DNA of 58,066 nucleotides. It comes from Methanobacteriota archaeon (GTDB taxonomy: Archaea > Thermoplasmatota > Thermoplasmata > SG8-5 > JACRNV01). Of this stretch, positions 28,501-38,300 are shown piece after piece. Position numbers and translations under genes: made by a program. Where the stretch lies: the NCBI GenBank assembly GCA_016214785.1, contig JACRNV010000028.1, positions 138,523 to 196,588 of the forward strand, in the 5' to 3' direction. The notes beneath the pieces are model-generated. The model did not search any database. It saw nothing but the letters and a program-made list of their open reading frames with translations, and had not been told where the DNA came from. Positions within the stretch are counted from its first letter, which is position 1; every line of letters begins with the position of its first letter.

Positions 28501-31500
28501 CTGTCACGCTGTAGATGGTGTAGTCCGGGGCCGCGAGGGTAGCGGTCGTCATGTTGTTATCGTCGTAGAGCCTTACGGAGATGCCCGATTCGAGGAGCCT
28601 TAGGTTCGCGGCAACGAGCGTGACGTCGATGTCCACTGGCGCGTAGGAGTAGGCGACCATGACGGTCGAGTTCTGGCCCACCTCGTCGCCGGGGTTGAAG
28701 ACGATGGTTCCGTTGGCGTAGAACATCGTGTAGTTGACGCCCCGGACGAGCTCGGCGACGGTCTGGTAGGGGTCGACGAAGAAGCCCCTGCCCGCGGTGG
28801 GTGTTCCAGATGTGAAAGCAACATATCCTGTTGTTGCATTGATTGTATATGCCCAGCCCCAATCACTGAGTAGGTACCATTCCCCTGAGTAGAAAACTTT
28901 CAATCTAATGTCAGTAATATCGCTAGAAATATTAGTATAAGGTAGGTAGAATCCCCACGGTACAGTTTCATATCCCGTTGTTCTATAAATGTAATTGTCT
29001 AGATATGTATAGTTAGCGCGTATTATCCACCCTGCCCCGAATGTACCTAAAAAGGTAATCGTTCCTGCTGAATAGTCCGCTGTGTAGTCCACTCCTTCGA
29101 TGATGGTATAATATGTGCCCATATTGTCATCAGCGTATCCATTGAATGTGAGCAATTCAATACCGCTCATGCTCGCATTTAGGACAATGGTATCTGTATC
29201 GCCACCAACAGCTGTCCATATGACTTTTTTTGTATATGTGTATGGTTGGCTCTGATGTTGTAGATAGTAATATGTTCCGTTGAATTTAACACCGACAGGT
29301 AATTCAAAGTCAAATGGTTGGATGATAACCGCACCTGTGTTTTTCTCGATTGTATACTTGCTTGGATCGAGGACGACTGTCGTTCCATCCGCCGGGTTGA
29401 ACATAGTCATGCTCAGGAATCGCGTGATGTTTACAAACCGTTTTGAAGATGGGCGGTTCGTTTCAGTCATATAGAAGGATTGAGGAGTCCCTGCAGGCGT
29501 GACAACCGTTGTTGAGAGGATCGTGAAATTTTCTTTGAAATCTTCCTCGCTAATGCTTGTCGGAACTCTATTTTCATATCGTTTCACACCCTCGTTGGGC
29601 CGGACACTACCATGCGCGAGCGTTCCCACAAGTTGGTCCTGCATCGTGAGCCTCTCCGCAGACTCGCTGTATTCCGGTATATAGTATGTGTAGCTCGCTG
29701 TGACGATATCTGTTGCTGGATTGATGGGGTTCGTGAAGGTGATGATGCCCGTCAGCCAGTCGAGGGAGTAGCCGACCGGATTGACGGACAGCCATTTGTG
29801 AGTGAAGTTGACATAAAATTCAGAGCCCGATTGGAGGCCGGTGGAGACATTGGCATTCAAAACAGTCACGTAACCTGTCTGCATGTCCATCCAGAAGTCT
29901 GCCGAACCGTTGTAATACACATAAATTGGCAGGCCGACTAGGGCAACTATGCCGTTGAGCGTGATGCTCGACCACCTGAGGTCTACAGTGTAATCGATTC
30001 CTTCAACAAGCTGCAACCATGTGCCTGTATTATCTACCCAAACGCTGCAGTTCAAGAATGTCGGAGAACCAGGGCCGGAAAGGTTGTAGTAGTCCCACCC
30101 GTCGCCAATTACGCCCAATGGAACCTGGCCGGAATCGAGTCTGGAGATGTCGTCCCATTCTGGGTCCAGGCACCAAGTGCCCTGTTCGGAATCGGTGATG
30201 TTATAAAATGGATATATGTCCCAGGGGAAACCATCAATTGCCATCCAAGGTGAACTAAGCGTGATGTCGCCTGTGGTCAGGGTAATGTTATAATCGATGC
30301 CCTCCGTGAGCAATGCCCAATTCTCATGCGTGGTGGCGGGGGTGGTATTATGGGCATATAAAGTACAATTAACCACTCCCGGCTGCCCTAGATTAAAGGC
30401 GTCCGTTCCAGTCGATGTGGAAATAATCCACGACGAATTAGTGGATTGTAAAACGTTGACAGGATGGTACCATGAGAATTGCTGCAGCGCCTCCGCCGGT
30501 ATGTAGGGTAGAGAGAACTCTACTGGCGTGTTCATGGGAATCTGCGATTGGGTGACGAATACCGCGTTGTTGTCCACCGCATCGTTCCTGTACGAGACCC
30601 ATCCGACCTCGGGATTTGTGGGGGAGTAATTCCATAGGCTGAGCGTCCCCACTCTGTCATTTCCATGGTCGAGGATGCCTGATGTCGAACTCAAGAGAGT
30701 TACCGTCTCGTCTGTCACGCTCTCCGTCTTTGGCGCGTACAGGGTCTCGTCCGCAACGGCCTGCGGTTTGGAGAGCAGTTTGATGGCGCCGCTGTACGAG
30801 CCCGGGAGCGCGCCCTGGGGCACGTTGGCCGTGGCCGTGAAGCCTGCCGTCGCGCCGCCCCCGATGTTGGTCGGCGCGCCCGAGACAGAGAGCCAGCTCC
30901 AGCTCTGTGGATAGTATCCCGTGAAGTAGATTGTCCATGTGGTGGTGTTCGTGAGCATTATGCAGTCCAGCTTGAGCCAGAGCCCGGCCTTCAATTTATA
31001 AAGGGGCTGGCTCATCTCCAGCGTGAGGACATTGGACTCATAGTCCGTCTTGTCCACGAAAGTGCCGTCGCTCGCGACGAAGGACATCTCGTATTCCTCT
31101 ATCGGAGACGGATTGTATAACGTCTTGTTGTCCTGGACGTACTGCCCATAGAACTCCGCCGCGTCTGTCATGGCCTTGATCTTGAGCAGGGAGACGTTCT
31201 GGGAGACCATGGCCGTGAGGTTGACCATCAGTGGCTCCGTTGTGTTGACGAAGGTGTGGTTTACGACGGCGCTCCAGACAGCCACATGGTTCTCCGCAAG
31301 CACGTTGGTATTCGTGGCGGCGCCGATGTTCTTCGCCGTGAAGTTTTCGGAGGCAGACGACCCCGGGGGCATTATCTCGGGGTACGAGGCGTAGTTGTTG
31401 TTGTAATATATATCTGGTACGAACGAGTTGTTCCTGACGCTCAGGCCGTCAAGCCCAAGCGCGAACCGCACCGCGGCCTCGGCATTCAGGTACCCCGCGC

Positions 31501-34500
31501 CCTGCGACAGGACGTCGTAGCTGACGTCGTCGGCCGTGGACATGAGGATGGAGGTCAGCTCCCTCCTGTCCGGAGCGGTCGCGTACTTCTTCACGTAGGC
31601 CTCGTATGTGAGGGCCGCCACGCCCGCGGTGACCGCCGCCGAAACCACCGACCCTATCATCTCGTCGTTGTTGTTGGGGTGGTCGCCTGTGATGCCCTGC
31701 TGCAGGAGCGGCAATGTGACGAAGGCGTTGCCCACTGCAAGCAGGTCGGGCTTGGCGCTCGCCCCCGCCGATGGCCCCCTCGAAGAATATGTGGCCGGCT
31801 CGCCGTAAACATGCTGCAGTATGAACTCGTTAGTGTTGTACGCGTTGTCGGTCGCGGCCCCGACCACTATGGCGTTGTGCGGTGCCGGGGAGGCGATCGT
31901 GCCGTACCCCGGGCCGTCGTCCCCGGCGGGGACGATGAAGGTCACGGTGTTGTTGAGCTTTTCAACGGCCATGTAGTCTATGAACTGGGAGACATCGTCC
32001 AGCCCGCTGTTGAAGGAGGACGCGGAGGCGCCGATGTAAATTATATTGGCATTGTCCGACGGATCGGTGAGGTTGTAACCTTCGGAGAGGAAGGTGATGG
32101 AGTTCTTCATGTCAAGGTCGGCTCTCGCGGTGGCCACGAGTTTGACGCTGGGGGCGATGCCGAGCCTCTTCCCGTAGTCGTTGCTTTGATTGCCCCTGCC
32201 TGCGATGATGGCCGCGGCCATGCTCCCCTGCATAATGGGGACCGAGTGGTCGGCGTCGTACTCGAACTCGCCGAAGAGGCAGACGATCTCCCCGGCCTGC
32301 GGAATTGGCATCGGGTTCTCGCTGCTGAAGGTCATCTTCTGAAGCTCGGCAATCCTCTGCGAGTACGGGATCGGGTCCTTGCCGTTGCCGATGAAGTAGA
32401 CGATACCGCCCGATTCGTCGGGAATGCCATCTCCCGAAGGGTCATAGGCGACGAAAGGGTTGGCCTTGGTGGCGATTGGGTCCTTGGCGTCGAACACATA
32501 GTCGGCGTTCATGTCAACAATCACCGTGTCGTACACACCTGCTGTGTTCGCATCGACCACGAGCACGCCGGGCCAGTTCTCATCCCCGACCATCTTGCCG
32601 AGCGTCTCGCTCGGGTGGTATCCGAAGTGGTATTTTGGCGGGACGCTCTTCGACACCGGTATCGCCGATGAGTTGATTTTGTTCTCGTTGAACTCCACGC
32701 GCCCGAACCACGACATCGATCTGGTCTGCGTCGAAGTGAAGTCGACGTAAGGTGCCATGTTAGGGTCCTCGGGGACCATGTCCTGGGGGACGCTGGGGGT
32801 CCTCTCTGCGGAGAATAGCTTGAGGTCTATAGTCTTTCCGCCATTGGAGTAATTGGCGAAGTGTCTCCTTGGGATGCCGAGCTCCATGAACCCACTGCCA
32901 GTGTAGTCGCCGGCCGCAAACCCCTTGTAGAAATACTGTATTTCGAGGTTGGTCGCGTTTGTCTGGTTCCATGTGTTCGAGGTCGCGTTCCACATGTATA
33001 CGCGCGGCTCGAAGACCTTGTCCTTGGTGTCTATCACGGCCTTCCCCTTGTCGTCGAGCTTGAAAGTCTCCGCCTGGAAATCGATATATATCACCATGTC
33101 TGGCTTGTGCGTGATGTATGGCACATAGGGGCCCCCACCGGTGTTGTAGAGGCGGATGGACGCGTCAGTGCTCCCTACGTAAATCTCGTTCCCGGTTTCG
33201 CCATAGGATATCGCGCTGACCCGGTGGTTGTACCTGTTGTCTATCTCGCCGGTCACAAGATAGGTGGACGGGTTTATCAGGGTCAGGTTGCCGTTCGAGG
33301 AGCCGACGACTATTTTCGTGGCGTCCCAGAGGATGTTCGAGATGGCATATGTTCCTGGGTTTGCGAATGTCAGCCATCCTTCTAACTTGGATGGTACTCC
33401 ACCAACGTCCCAGAGTAGCAACCGCCCATCATCCCCCGCAGAGGCGAGCTTCGAGTCGTCCAGGCTCCATGTAAGCGAGCGAATCGGGTATGTTGAGCTA
33501 TGTCCGTTCGTATCGTTGGATGGGATTATGGAATCGATGGAGAAATCAGAGGTCAGGTATATTTTTATTGCACCATTGCCCAGCCCCACTGCTAGCTTGT
33601 CACCTGCATTTGAAAAGGCCACGCCATACACATCGCCCCCCGCGCTAGTCTCTGTAACATTGAGCCCGGTAGTGTAATTAATAACCTTGAACAATTGGGT
33701 GGTGGTTCTCGGGATGGCGATCCAGGAATTGGTCTTACTCGCCGAGAGCCCGTTCTTTATACTTTCAGTTTTTGTTGTATCAATCGTGTACAGGAGAGCC
33801 CATGTGTTCGCATTCCAGATATACGTGTTTAACTTGTCCGCCCCTATCAGGTAGTTGCCGTCCGGGCTCCAGGCCAGTGAATGAATGGCCTCCGTTGGCC
33901 CGGTGATAATCCGCTGCACGACGCCGGTCCTGTTCCATATCCAGATGGCTCTATTGTCTGGAGCCATGTTGTCCAGAGAGTCTTTCTTCCCCTCGGCAGC
34001 GCTGGCCAGCAGGTCCCTACCGGGGTGGTACGCGAGAGTGTCAACTGTGTTCGTATGCGCGGCATCGGTGTCTATGTAATACCCAGCCGGGTCGATCGTG
34101 CCGCCGCTGGTTGTGTTGTCGACATCGATATATATTCCAAAGGTCTTATTGACCTGCGCGAACCTGGAGTCGAACCCGATATACCAGTTCTGGAAGTCCC
34201 TCGAAGCCATCATCCTCTTAAGGTCGAAATCGTACTTGTAAGAGCCGACAAGGTTGTTGCCGTCCCAATATTTGGACTTGGAATCCTCTATCTCGATGCC
34301 AGACAGGTATTGGATGTCCCTGGAGCTGAAATCGTTCCTTCCATCAATTTTAATAGTCTTGAAGTACTCGAACGGCCCGGTGCCGTTCGCGCTCGTGTTC
34401 GAGTACCAGTTGCTGCCCGAGACCTCCCTGGCGGCCAGGTAGCTGCGCAGGGAGATAGAGTCGAACGCGACGGGCCATCCGTTGTAGGGGGAGGACGGGT

Positions 34501-34933
34501 TGGTGTCGCGCAGGAGCGCTTTCTGGAGTTCGATATTGCAGAAGTCCACGCCCGTGTCGGCAACGCCAACAACCACGTTCGTGCCGTTGATTCCGAGGGC
34601 CGCAGCCTGGGGCACGCGGTGGGCGTCCCTGGCGCTCCAGTTGGTGAGGCCCGGTATGGCGGTCACGCCGTCGCCAGGCGCGACGTAAGAGGTTGCTGGG
34701 ATTTCGGACGAGTAGAATGGCTTCTCCGCCTGCTCGCCGCCATTTCCAGCGGCCGGGGCCGCTGCGGCGCCATCGGAAGCCTCCTGGTCCCCCCCATCCA
34801 TCGGAGCGGGCGGGATTGCGCCCACGCTCTCATCGTATAGGGTCCTCTCAGTCTCAAGTGGCGTCTTTCCCACAGCGGGAAGCAGCATCATGGCGCACAC
34901 GGCCAGCGCAAGAATCACAGTCGCTACTTTCAT
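25583..34933 (-). CDS. Giant exported subtilase homologue with degenerate active site, inserted WD40 propeller, Ig domains and cytoplasmic tail
   Basis: A protein of 3116 residues with a signal peptide (1-23). Subtilisin fold: aspartate D126 in VADTGVD is kept, but the histidine motif HGTH is replaced by Q902-GSM, the oxyanion asparagine by D1005 (PAGDDG), and the serine of GTSMAAP by V1096 (GSVVSAA). A WD40-like propeller (about 285-610) lies between Asp and His positions. After the subtilase region come beta domains, a repeat region (about 1540-2165) with motifs of the type YT-x5-G-x-I, archaeal subtilase C-terminal domains, then four Ig-like domains (about 2620-2960). A transmembrane helix (about 2970-2992), a P/E/A-rich tail and a SHOCT-like end (LRKALDDGKISKELYDRNV) face the cytoplasm. 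Ribosome site GGAGGT at about 34941. Probably a surface receptor or scaffold rather than an enzyme. Confidence 0.9.
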   Translation of the reverse strand: MKVATVILALAVCAMMLLPAVGKTPLETERTLYDESVGAIPPAPMDGGDQEASDGAAAAPAAGNGGEQAEKPFYSSEIPATSYVAPGDGVTAIPGLTNWSARDAHRVPQAAALGINGTNVVVGVADTGVDFCNIELQKALLRDTNPSSPYNGWPVAFDSISLRSYLAAREVSGSNWYSNTSANGTGPFEYFKTIKIDGRNDFSSRDIQYLSGIEIEDSKSKYWDGNNLVGSYKYDFDLKRMMASRDFQNWYIGFDSRFAQVNKTFGIYIDVDNTTSGGTIDPAGYYIDTDAAHTNTVDTLAYHPGRDLLASAAEGKKDSLDNMAPDNRAIWIWNRTGVVQRIITGPTEAIHSLAWSPDGNYLIGADKLNTYIWNANTWALLYTIDTTKTESIKNGLSASKTNSWIAIPRTTTQLFKVINYTTGLNVTETSAGGDVYGVAFSNAGDKLAVGLGNGAIKIYLTSDFSIDSIIPSNDTNGHSSTYPIRSLTWSLDDSKLASAGDDGRLLLWDVGGVPSKLEGWLTFANPGTYAISNILWDATKIVVGSSNGNLTLINPSTYLVTGEIDNRYNHRVSAISYGETGNEIYVGSTDASIRLYNTGGGPYVPYITHKPDMVIYIDFQAETFKLDDKGKAVIDTKDKVFEPRVYMWNATSNTWNQTNATNLEIQYFYKGFAAGDYTGSGFMELGIPRRHFANYSNGGKTIDLKLFSAERTPSVPQDMVPEDPNMAPYVDFTSTQTRSMSWFGRVEFNENKINSSAIPVSKSVPPKYHFGYHPSETLGKMVGDENWPGVLVVDANTAGVYDTVIVDMNADYVFDAKDPIATKANPFVAYDPSGDGIPDESGGIVYFIGNGKDPIPYSQRIAELQKMTFSSENPMPIPQAGEIVCLFGEFEYDADHSVPIMQGSMAAAIIAGRGNQSNDYGKRLGIAPSVKLVATARADLDMKNSITFLSEGYNLTDPSDNANIIYIGASASSFNSGLDDVSQFIDYMAVEKLNNTVTFIVPAGDDGPGYGTIASPAPHNAIVVGAATDNAYNTNEFILQHVYGEPATYSSRGPSAGASAKPDLLAVGNAFVTLPLLQQGITGDHPNNNDEMIGSVVSAAVTAGVAALTYEAYVKKYATAPDRRELTSILMSTADDVSYDVLSQGAGYLNAEAAVRFALGLDGLSVRNNSFVPDIYYNNNYASYPEIMPPGSSASENFTAKNIGAATNTNVLAENHVAVWSAVVNHTFVNTTEPLMVNLTAMVSQNVSLLKIKAMTDAAEFYGQYVQDNKTLYNPSPIEEYEMSFVASDGTFVDKTDYESNVLTLEMSQPLYKLKAGLWLKLDCIMLTNTTTWTIYFTGYYPQSWSWLSVSGAPTNIGGGATAGFTATANVPQGALPGSYSGAIKLLSKPQAVADETLYAPKTESVTDETVTLLSSTSGILDHGNDRVGTLSLWNYSPTNPEVGWVSYRNDAVDNNAVFVTQSQIPMNTPVEFSLPYIPAEALQQFSWYHPVNVLQSTNSSWIISTSTGTDAFNLGQPGVVNCTLYAHNTTPATTHENWALLTEGIDYNITLTTGDITLSSPWMAIDGFPWDIYPFYNITDSEQGTWCLDPEWDDISRLDSGQVPLGVIGDGWDYYNLSGPGSPTFLNCSVWVDNTGTWLQLVEGIDYTVDLRWSSITLNGIVALVGLPIYVYYNGSADFWMDMQTGYVTVLNANVSTGLQSGSEFYVNFTHKWLSVNPVGYSLDWLTGIITFTNPINPATDIVTASYTYYIPEYSESAERLTMQDQLVGTLAHGSVRPNEGVKRYENRVPTSISEEDFKENFTILSTTVVTPAGTPQSFYMTETNRPSSKRFVNITRFLSMTMFNPADGTTVVLDPSKYTIEKNTGAVIIQPFDFELPVGVKFNGTYYYLQHQSQPYTYTKKVIWTAVGGDTDTIVLNASMSGIELLTFNGYADDNMGTYYTIIEGVDYTADYSAGTITFLGTFGAGWIIRANYTYLDNYIYRTTGYETVPWGFYLPYTNISSDITDIRLKVFYSGEWYLLSDWGWAYTINATTGYVAFTSGTPTAGRGFFVDPYQTVAELVRGVNYTMFYANGTIVFNPGDEVGQNSTVMVAYSYAPVDIDVTLVAANLRLLESGISVRLYDDNNMTTATLAAPDYTIYSVTGGVFLKVPLAPWKFVNISYTYYAKTTTVPVLINVGAGQTSRYEFGGPADNTLNSPTSLGGGNGQRLSEEELNPFSGDRRYFYVDIPPHGLHLDTDNVKTLLNVKWQDVPTDIDASVFGRDQLGASGTTAPFSLAQVAKGPPSQATALYMTSSGGANETITGTFAPELNVVMLRARVLNGSKEQANFTGNGGMLVLSDKQPRMSTKEMSGEMPVTFTSNLNFTDGMIASVVGPASGTKTTEEAYADVLLPQETYEDWFTLLASSKFTKVVKVEGALSLDVHIIGDDQCPDLDLAIFKDGYKTGVEDGEAQWNEIVDKALVTSIDAYKSTYGTGSFGYCGDADADEAVKLIGPPDGNYIVKVLGYTVTGSPGHFTLDIKTIRKGVEGFNLGSNLEDYDPANSIVLHNKTVSNFTTAEFDVLWNFPPASSTDGSYGGILSFGTNYSREVLVVPIDIVLDRQAPRLTSQTPAEYSKISDPRQRVACVYDDSEMGEIDKGTLKIYLDGLDITGIAKASAEKSANTAGTQGVWAGSIVFDPQYDLAEGGHIVKAMCGDQAGNLNEAVWGFTVDTNAPMITMEAPASDVSVPNGTFAVKGRTNDPGATVRVFVGSIEYQVGMQTDNAFVSTVTLLDGSNELIVTATDGTGNMANLVRRIVLDDAGPTIKDLTTSTSSVTSQPFMYVMGKASEAGSVSVNGVPAVLQSDYTISHRVDLSEGANVVKITVSDLAGNSESYWRNITRDTVAPQIALNDVPTKTTSSAIDISGRAESGTTVYVNGKQTNVSSDGRFTVTGISLSYGANAITVTAKDRAGNEAQRTLTLSYEPARGTNWAAICLMIGLLAIGLTVGILLWKYMGPKPAPEAEVVAEAPPVEGAAPVEGEAVPAAEGEAPPVEGEAAVEPGAEAPAEPVPAEEAKPEETPAPAEPVPGEPKPEAPAEPQLDPVKQERIAKLRKALDDGKISKELYDRNVERVMKQ

Positions 34934-35305
34934 TGTCCTACCTCCGTTAATCTAGGCCCACCTCTCCCTATTGCATGCTAATATAAAAGATATTCGGCCT
35001 TCGGTCAATTGATGCCGCGATTTCGTTCAAGGGGATTGCGCAAGACTCTTTTCTGAAAACGGAAATTGGCAGAACTCGATAAAGCATTTTGCGTGACCGC
35101 TCGGGCTGACTTTCCTTGCTGCGTTTGATTGGGGCAATGCTGGAAAAGGCCAATTTTCGGGGGAGCAGAGGCATGCCACGCCATCACACAAATTTTATAT
35201 AGTGATAATAGTATATCATTTAGACGATATGTATGCGGTGCGTGTGGGCAACGCCGCAGCGCATGTGTATCTAAATATATATCGAATGGAGGAGGGACCG
35301 TACAG
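34934..35305. promoter_or_regulatory. Divergent promoter region between the two subtilase genes
   Basis: Leftward TATA-like box (ATCTTTTATATTA on the minus strand, 34978-34990) lies 45 bases before the giant gene start. Rightward boxes are TTTATATA (35194-35201) and TAAATATATA (35272-35281), the first giving a leader of about 85 bases. A strong ribosome site GGAGGAGGG (35288-35296) precedes ATG 35306. No small gene is supported in this region. Sharing one region suggests joint control of the dead and the intact subtilase. Confidence 0.5.
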
Positions 35306-38300
35306 ATGACACCCGCAAAGAACAGAGTATTAAAGGTGCTGGCGGTGCTGATCGGGATAACCATGGTTGTCCCAACCACGCTGCTAGTTGGTGGGCTAGA
35401 CCACGCAACAACGGACAGTGCTTCAATGCCGAAGGACTACTACACTGTCTTGTTCAGCAACCCAGCGCAGAAGGAGAAATTGGTTGCTTCCGGCGTGGAT
35501 ATAGTCAAGCTGAATGACTGGGGCGCAGTGGTCAAGATGACCGCTGGCCTGAAGGCGGACATGAGCACCGATTACGAGGTCAACGCACTTCCCGACCGAA
35601 CAATGGTGAAGATGCCGGAGGTCGGAGTATCGTTCGACTCGAGGACTGGCTACACCGTTCCAGACGAATGGAAGGCGGACTCCAGCAGCCTGTACATGGT
35701 GCAGTTCGTGGCGCCGGCCGACGAGTCATGGACCAATGAGGTCAAAGGGATTGCTACATCATGCTTCTCGATGATCGGCGACAACCTCATTATCGTAAGG
35801 TTGACGCCGGCACAGAAGGCGGACATCGACCAGCTCCCGTACGTCGAATGGAGCGGCATCTACCAGCCATATTTCAAGGCCTACGAGCTCGTCAGGCAGC
35901 AAACGGGCGGCGATGTGAGCCTCATCATATCCCCGTTCGACACAAGCATCGAGCAGCTCGCCCTGGAACTCATCGCGTTCGGCGCGACCCAGACCGAGCT
36001 GGATTACTCGACCATGACCGTGCATGCGACCGTTGACGCGGCCGCCATACCCCTGCTCGCGAAGATGGAATCGGTCGGCCTTATAGACTACTGGGGACCG
36101 AAGGCCACGACGAACAACAAGGGCAACGAGATAGTCCAGAGCTACTATGTCTGGGACAACCGCAACTACAGCCACCTGCCAGTGAACATCACGGGATTCG
36201 GGCAGCGCATCGACATCCAGGACACGCGCCTGGACGGCACGCACAGGGACTTCACCCTCCCGAGGACGAGGATCATATTCAACCAGGCGTCGGTATCGAC
36301 CGAGGATCACGGGACTCACACGACGAGCTGCGCGGCCGGTAGCGGCTATGACATGGAAATGTACCTCGGCCTGAACGCCGCGAACTCGAACTACTACGAG
36401 ATTGCAGCGTCGAGCCCGATAGGATATCCGGACCGCAGGGGATTTGCCGGCAGGGCGCCAGAGGCGGGCATCGTCTTCTACGAGGGCCTCGTCTCCACAG
36501 AGTGGGCGACGGCATATACCACGTACGCCGCCAGGGTCTTCACGAACTCCTGGGGCGACGGCACCGTGACGACCGGGTACACGAACGTGCCAGACAACTT
36601 CATGGTAGCGCAACCGCTCGGGCTGATACTCTTCTCCGCGGGAAACGATGGACCTAACCAGCAGACCGTTGGCAGGTACGAGAACTCGAAGATGGGCCTC
36701 GGCGTCGGAGCCTCGGAGAACATGAGGGCCGACCAGTTCGACTCGGAGGACAACCCGAACCAGCTGGCAGACTTCAGCTCGCGCGGGCCGCCAGCGGCGG
36801 CAGACCTCAGGATAAAGCCCGACCTGGTCGAGATAGGCACCGCGACATTCGGCGCGAAGGGCGACTTCGTCACCAACGCGAACGGCGAGCCAGTGTACAA
36901 GGGCAGCAACGAGAACGCAGCGTTGATGATAAACAACGACCCCGACGCGGCTGGCGACTACGTCAACTACCAGGGCACGTCGATGTCCTGCCCGCACGCG
37001 GCCGGCGATGCCATCCTCGTTAGGGACTACCTTGAGGACATAGCCCTCATCCCGACAGCGAGCATCGAGCCGATACTGATAAAGGCGATGCTCATCCAGG
37101 GCTGCGAGGACATGGGCTTCGGGTTCCCGAGCTACGACCAGGGCTGGGGGAGAATCAACGTGGAGAACTCCATCGTCCCGCCGGCGCCGGCGTCCAACAA
37201 GTTCTGGGACAGGACCACAGGGTCCCTGTCGCAGACCGTGAACGTCCTCTCCGACGACGTCCCGCTGAAGGTCACGATGGCCCAGAGGGACTCGGCCTTC
37301 GCGTCCGCGACGCTGACGACCGACTACGACCTCACGGTCACGGCGCCGAACGGCACCTGGGTCTACCAGGGCAACCTCTTCGCGAACTCGGAAAGCGTCG
37401 GCGCAGCGACCGCCGCCGCAGGGACATGGGCCAGCGCCGCGTTCCCGCCGACCGGCAGGGTCGGCGCAACGGTCGGCAACGCCAACAGCGCCTACGATTG
37501 GGACACGGCCAACGACTACGGCGACGACATCAACACCGTCGAGGTAGTCATAGTGCCGAAGCCGGTGCCGGGCACATGGTGGATAAACGTCACCCAGAAG
37601 TCCGGTGGAGCCATATGGGCATGCGTGGCCACGGCGGACTTCGGGGCGAACGCAACGATGACATACTCCCCCGAACTGACGGCCGACCTCCCGAGGCAGG
37701 TACCGCTGTACGATGGATGGGGATATGCCACGATAACCGCCGGGGCAGGCACGCAGGCATGCTACGGGTTCTGGGTACAGAATTCTGGCAGCAGCACCGA
37801 CACTATAACCCTGTCCTCTACGCAGCCGTCGGGCTGGAGCGTCTCGTTCGTCAGCGAGAGCCTGGCGAGCATGCCGAGCTGGAAGCGCACGCACGTCCTC
37901 GCATATGTCACCGCCCCTGCCACCGCGACAGCCGGCACGTACGTGATAAACATCACGGGCACTTCGGGGGGCAACACGTCCAGGTTCTCGGTGGTAAGCT
38001 TCAACGTCGACATCGTCACGGAGAGGATGCCTATCAAGACGCGCTTCACGACTTACGCACTCTCCGACAACCAGCCGCAGATGCTCTCGTTCAACCAGAA
38101 CGGCACCAACTACGTCATCGTGGCGTACAGGCGCGACACAGGCATGGGCGACAGGGTATACGCGCAGGTCTCCGCTGACGGCGGCGCGACATTCGGCGCG
38201 CCGATACAGCTTCAGACCGAGGCCCTGAGCCCGACGTTCCTACAGATTGCGAGGAAGAATACTGGTGTCGGCTACAACAACAGGACATTCGTCTCATGGT

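Noticed and set aside
31640-31642. S1098 as an alternative catalytic serine of the dead subtilase
   Set aside because: It lies two residues after the expected position, and the His and Asn positions are also lost, so activity remains unlikely.
31256-32671. A 471-codon open frame antisense to the giant pseudo-subtilase
   Set aside because: Same shadow composition and no family features; the opposite strand carries the recognisable subtilase motifs.
35759-37894. A 711-codon open frame antisense to the intact subtilase
   Set aside because: It is Arg/Val/His-rich and lacks motifs; it is the shadow of a GC-rich coding strand.
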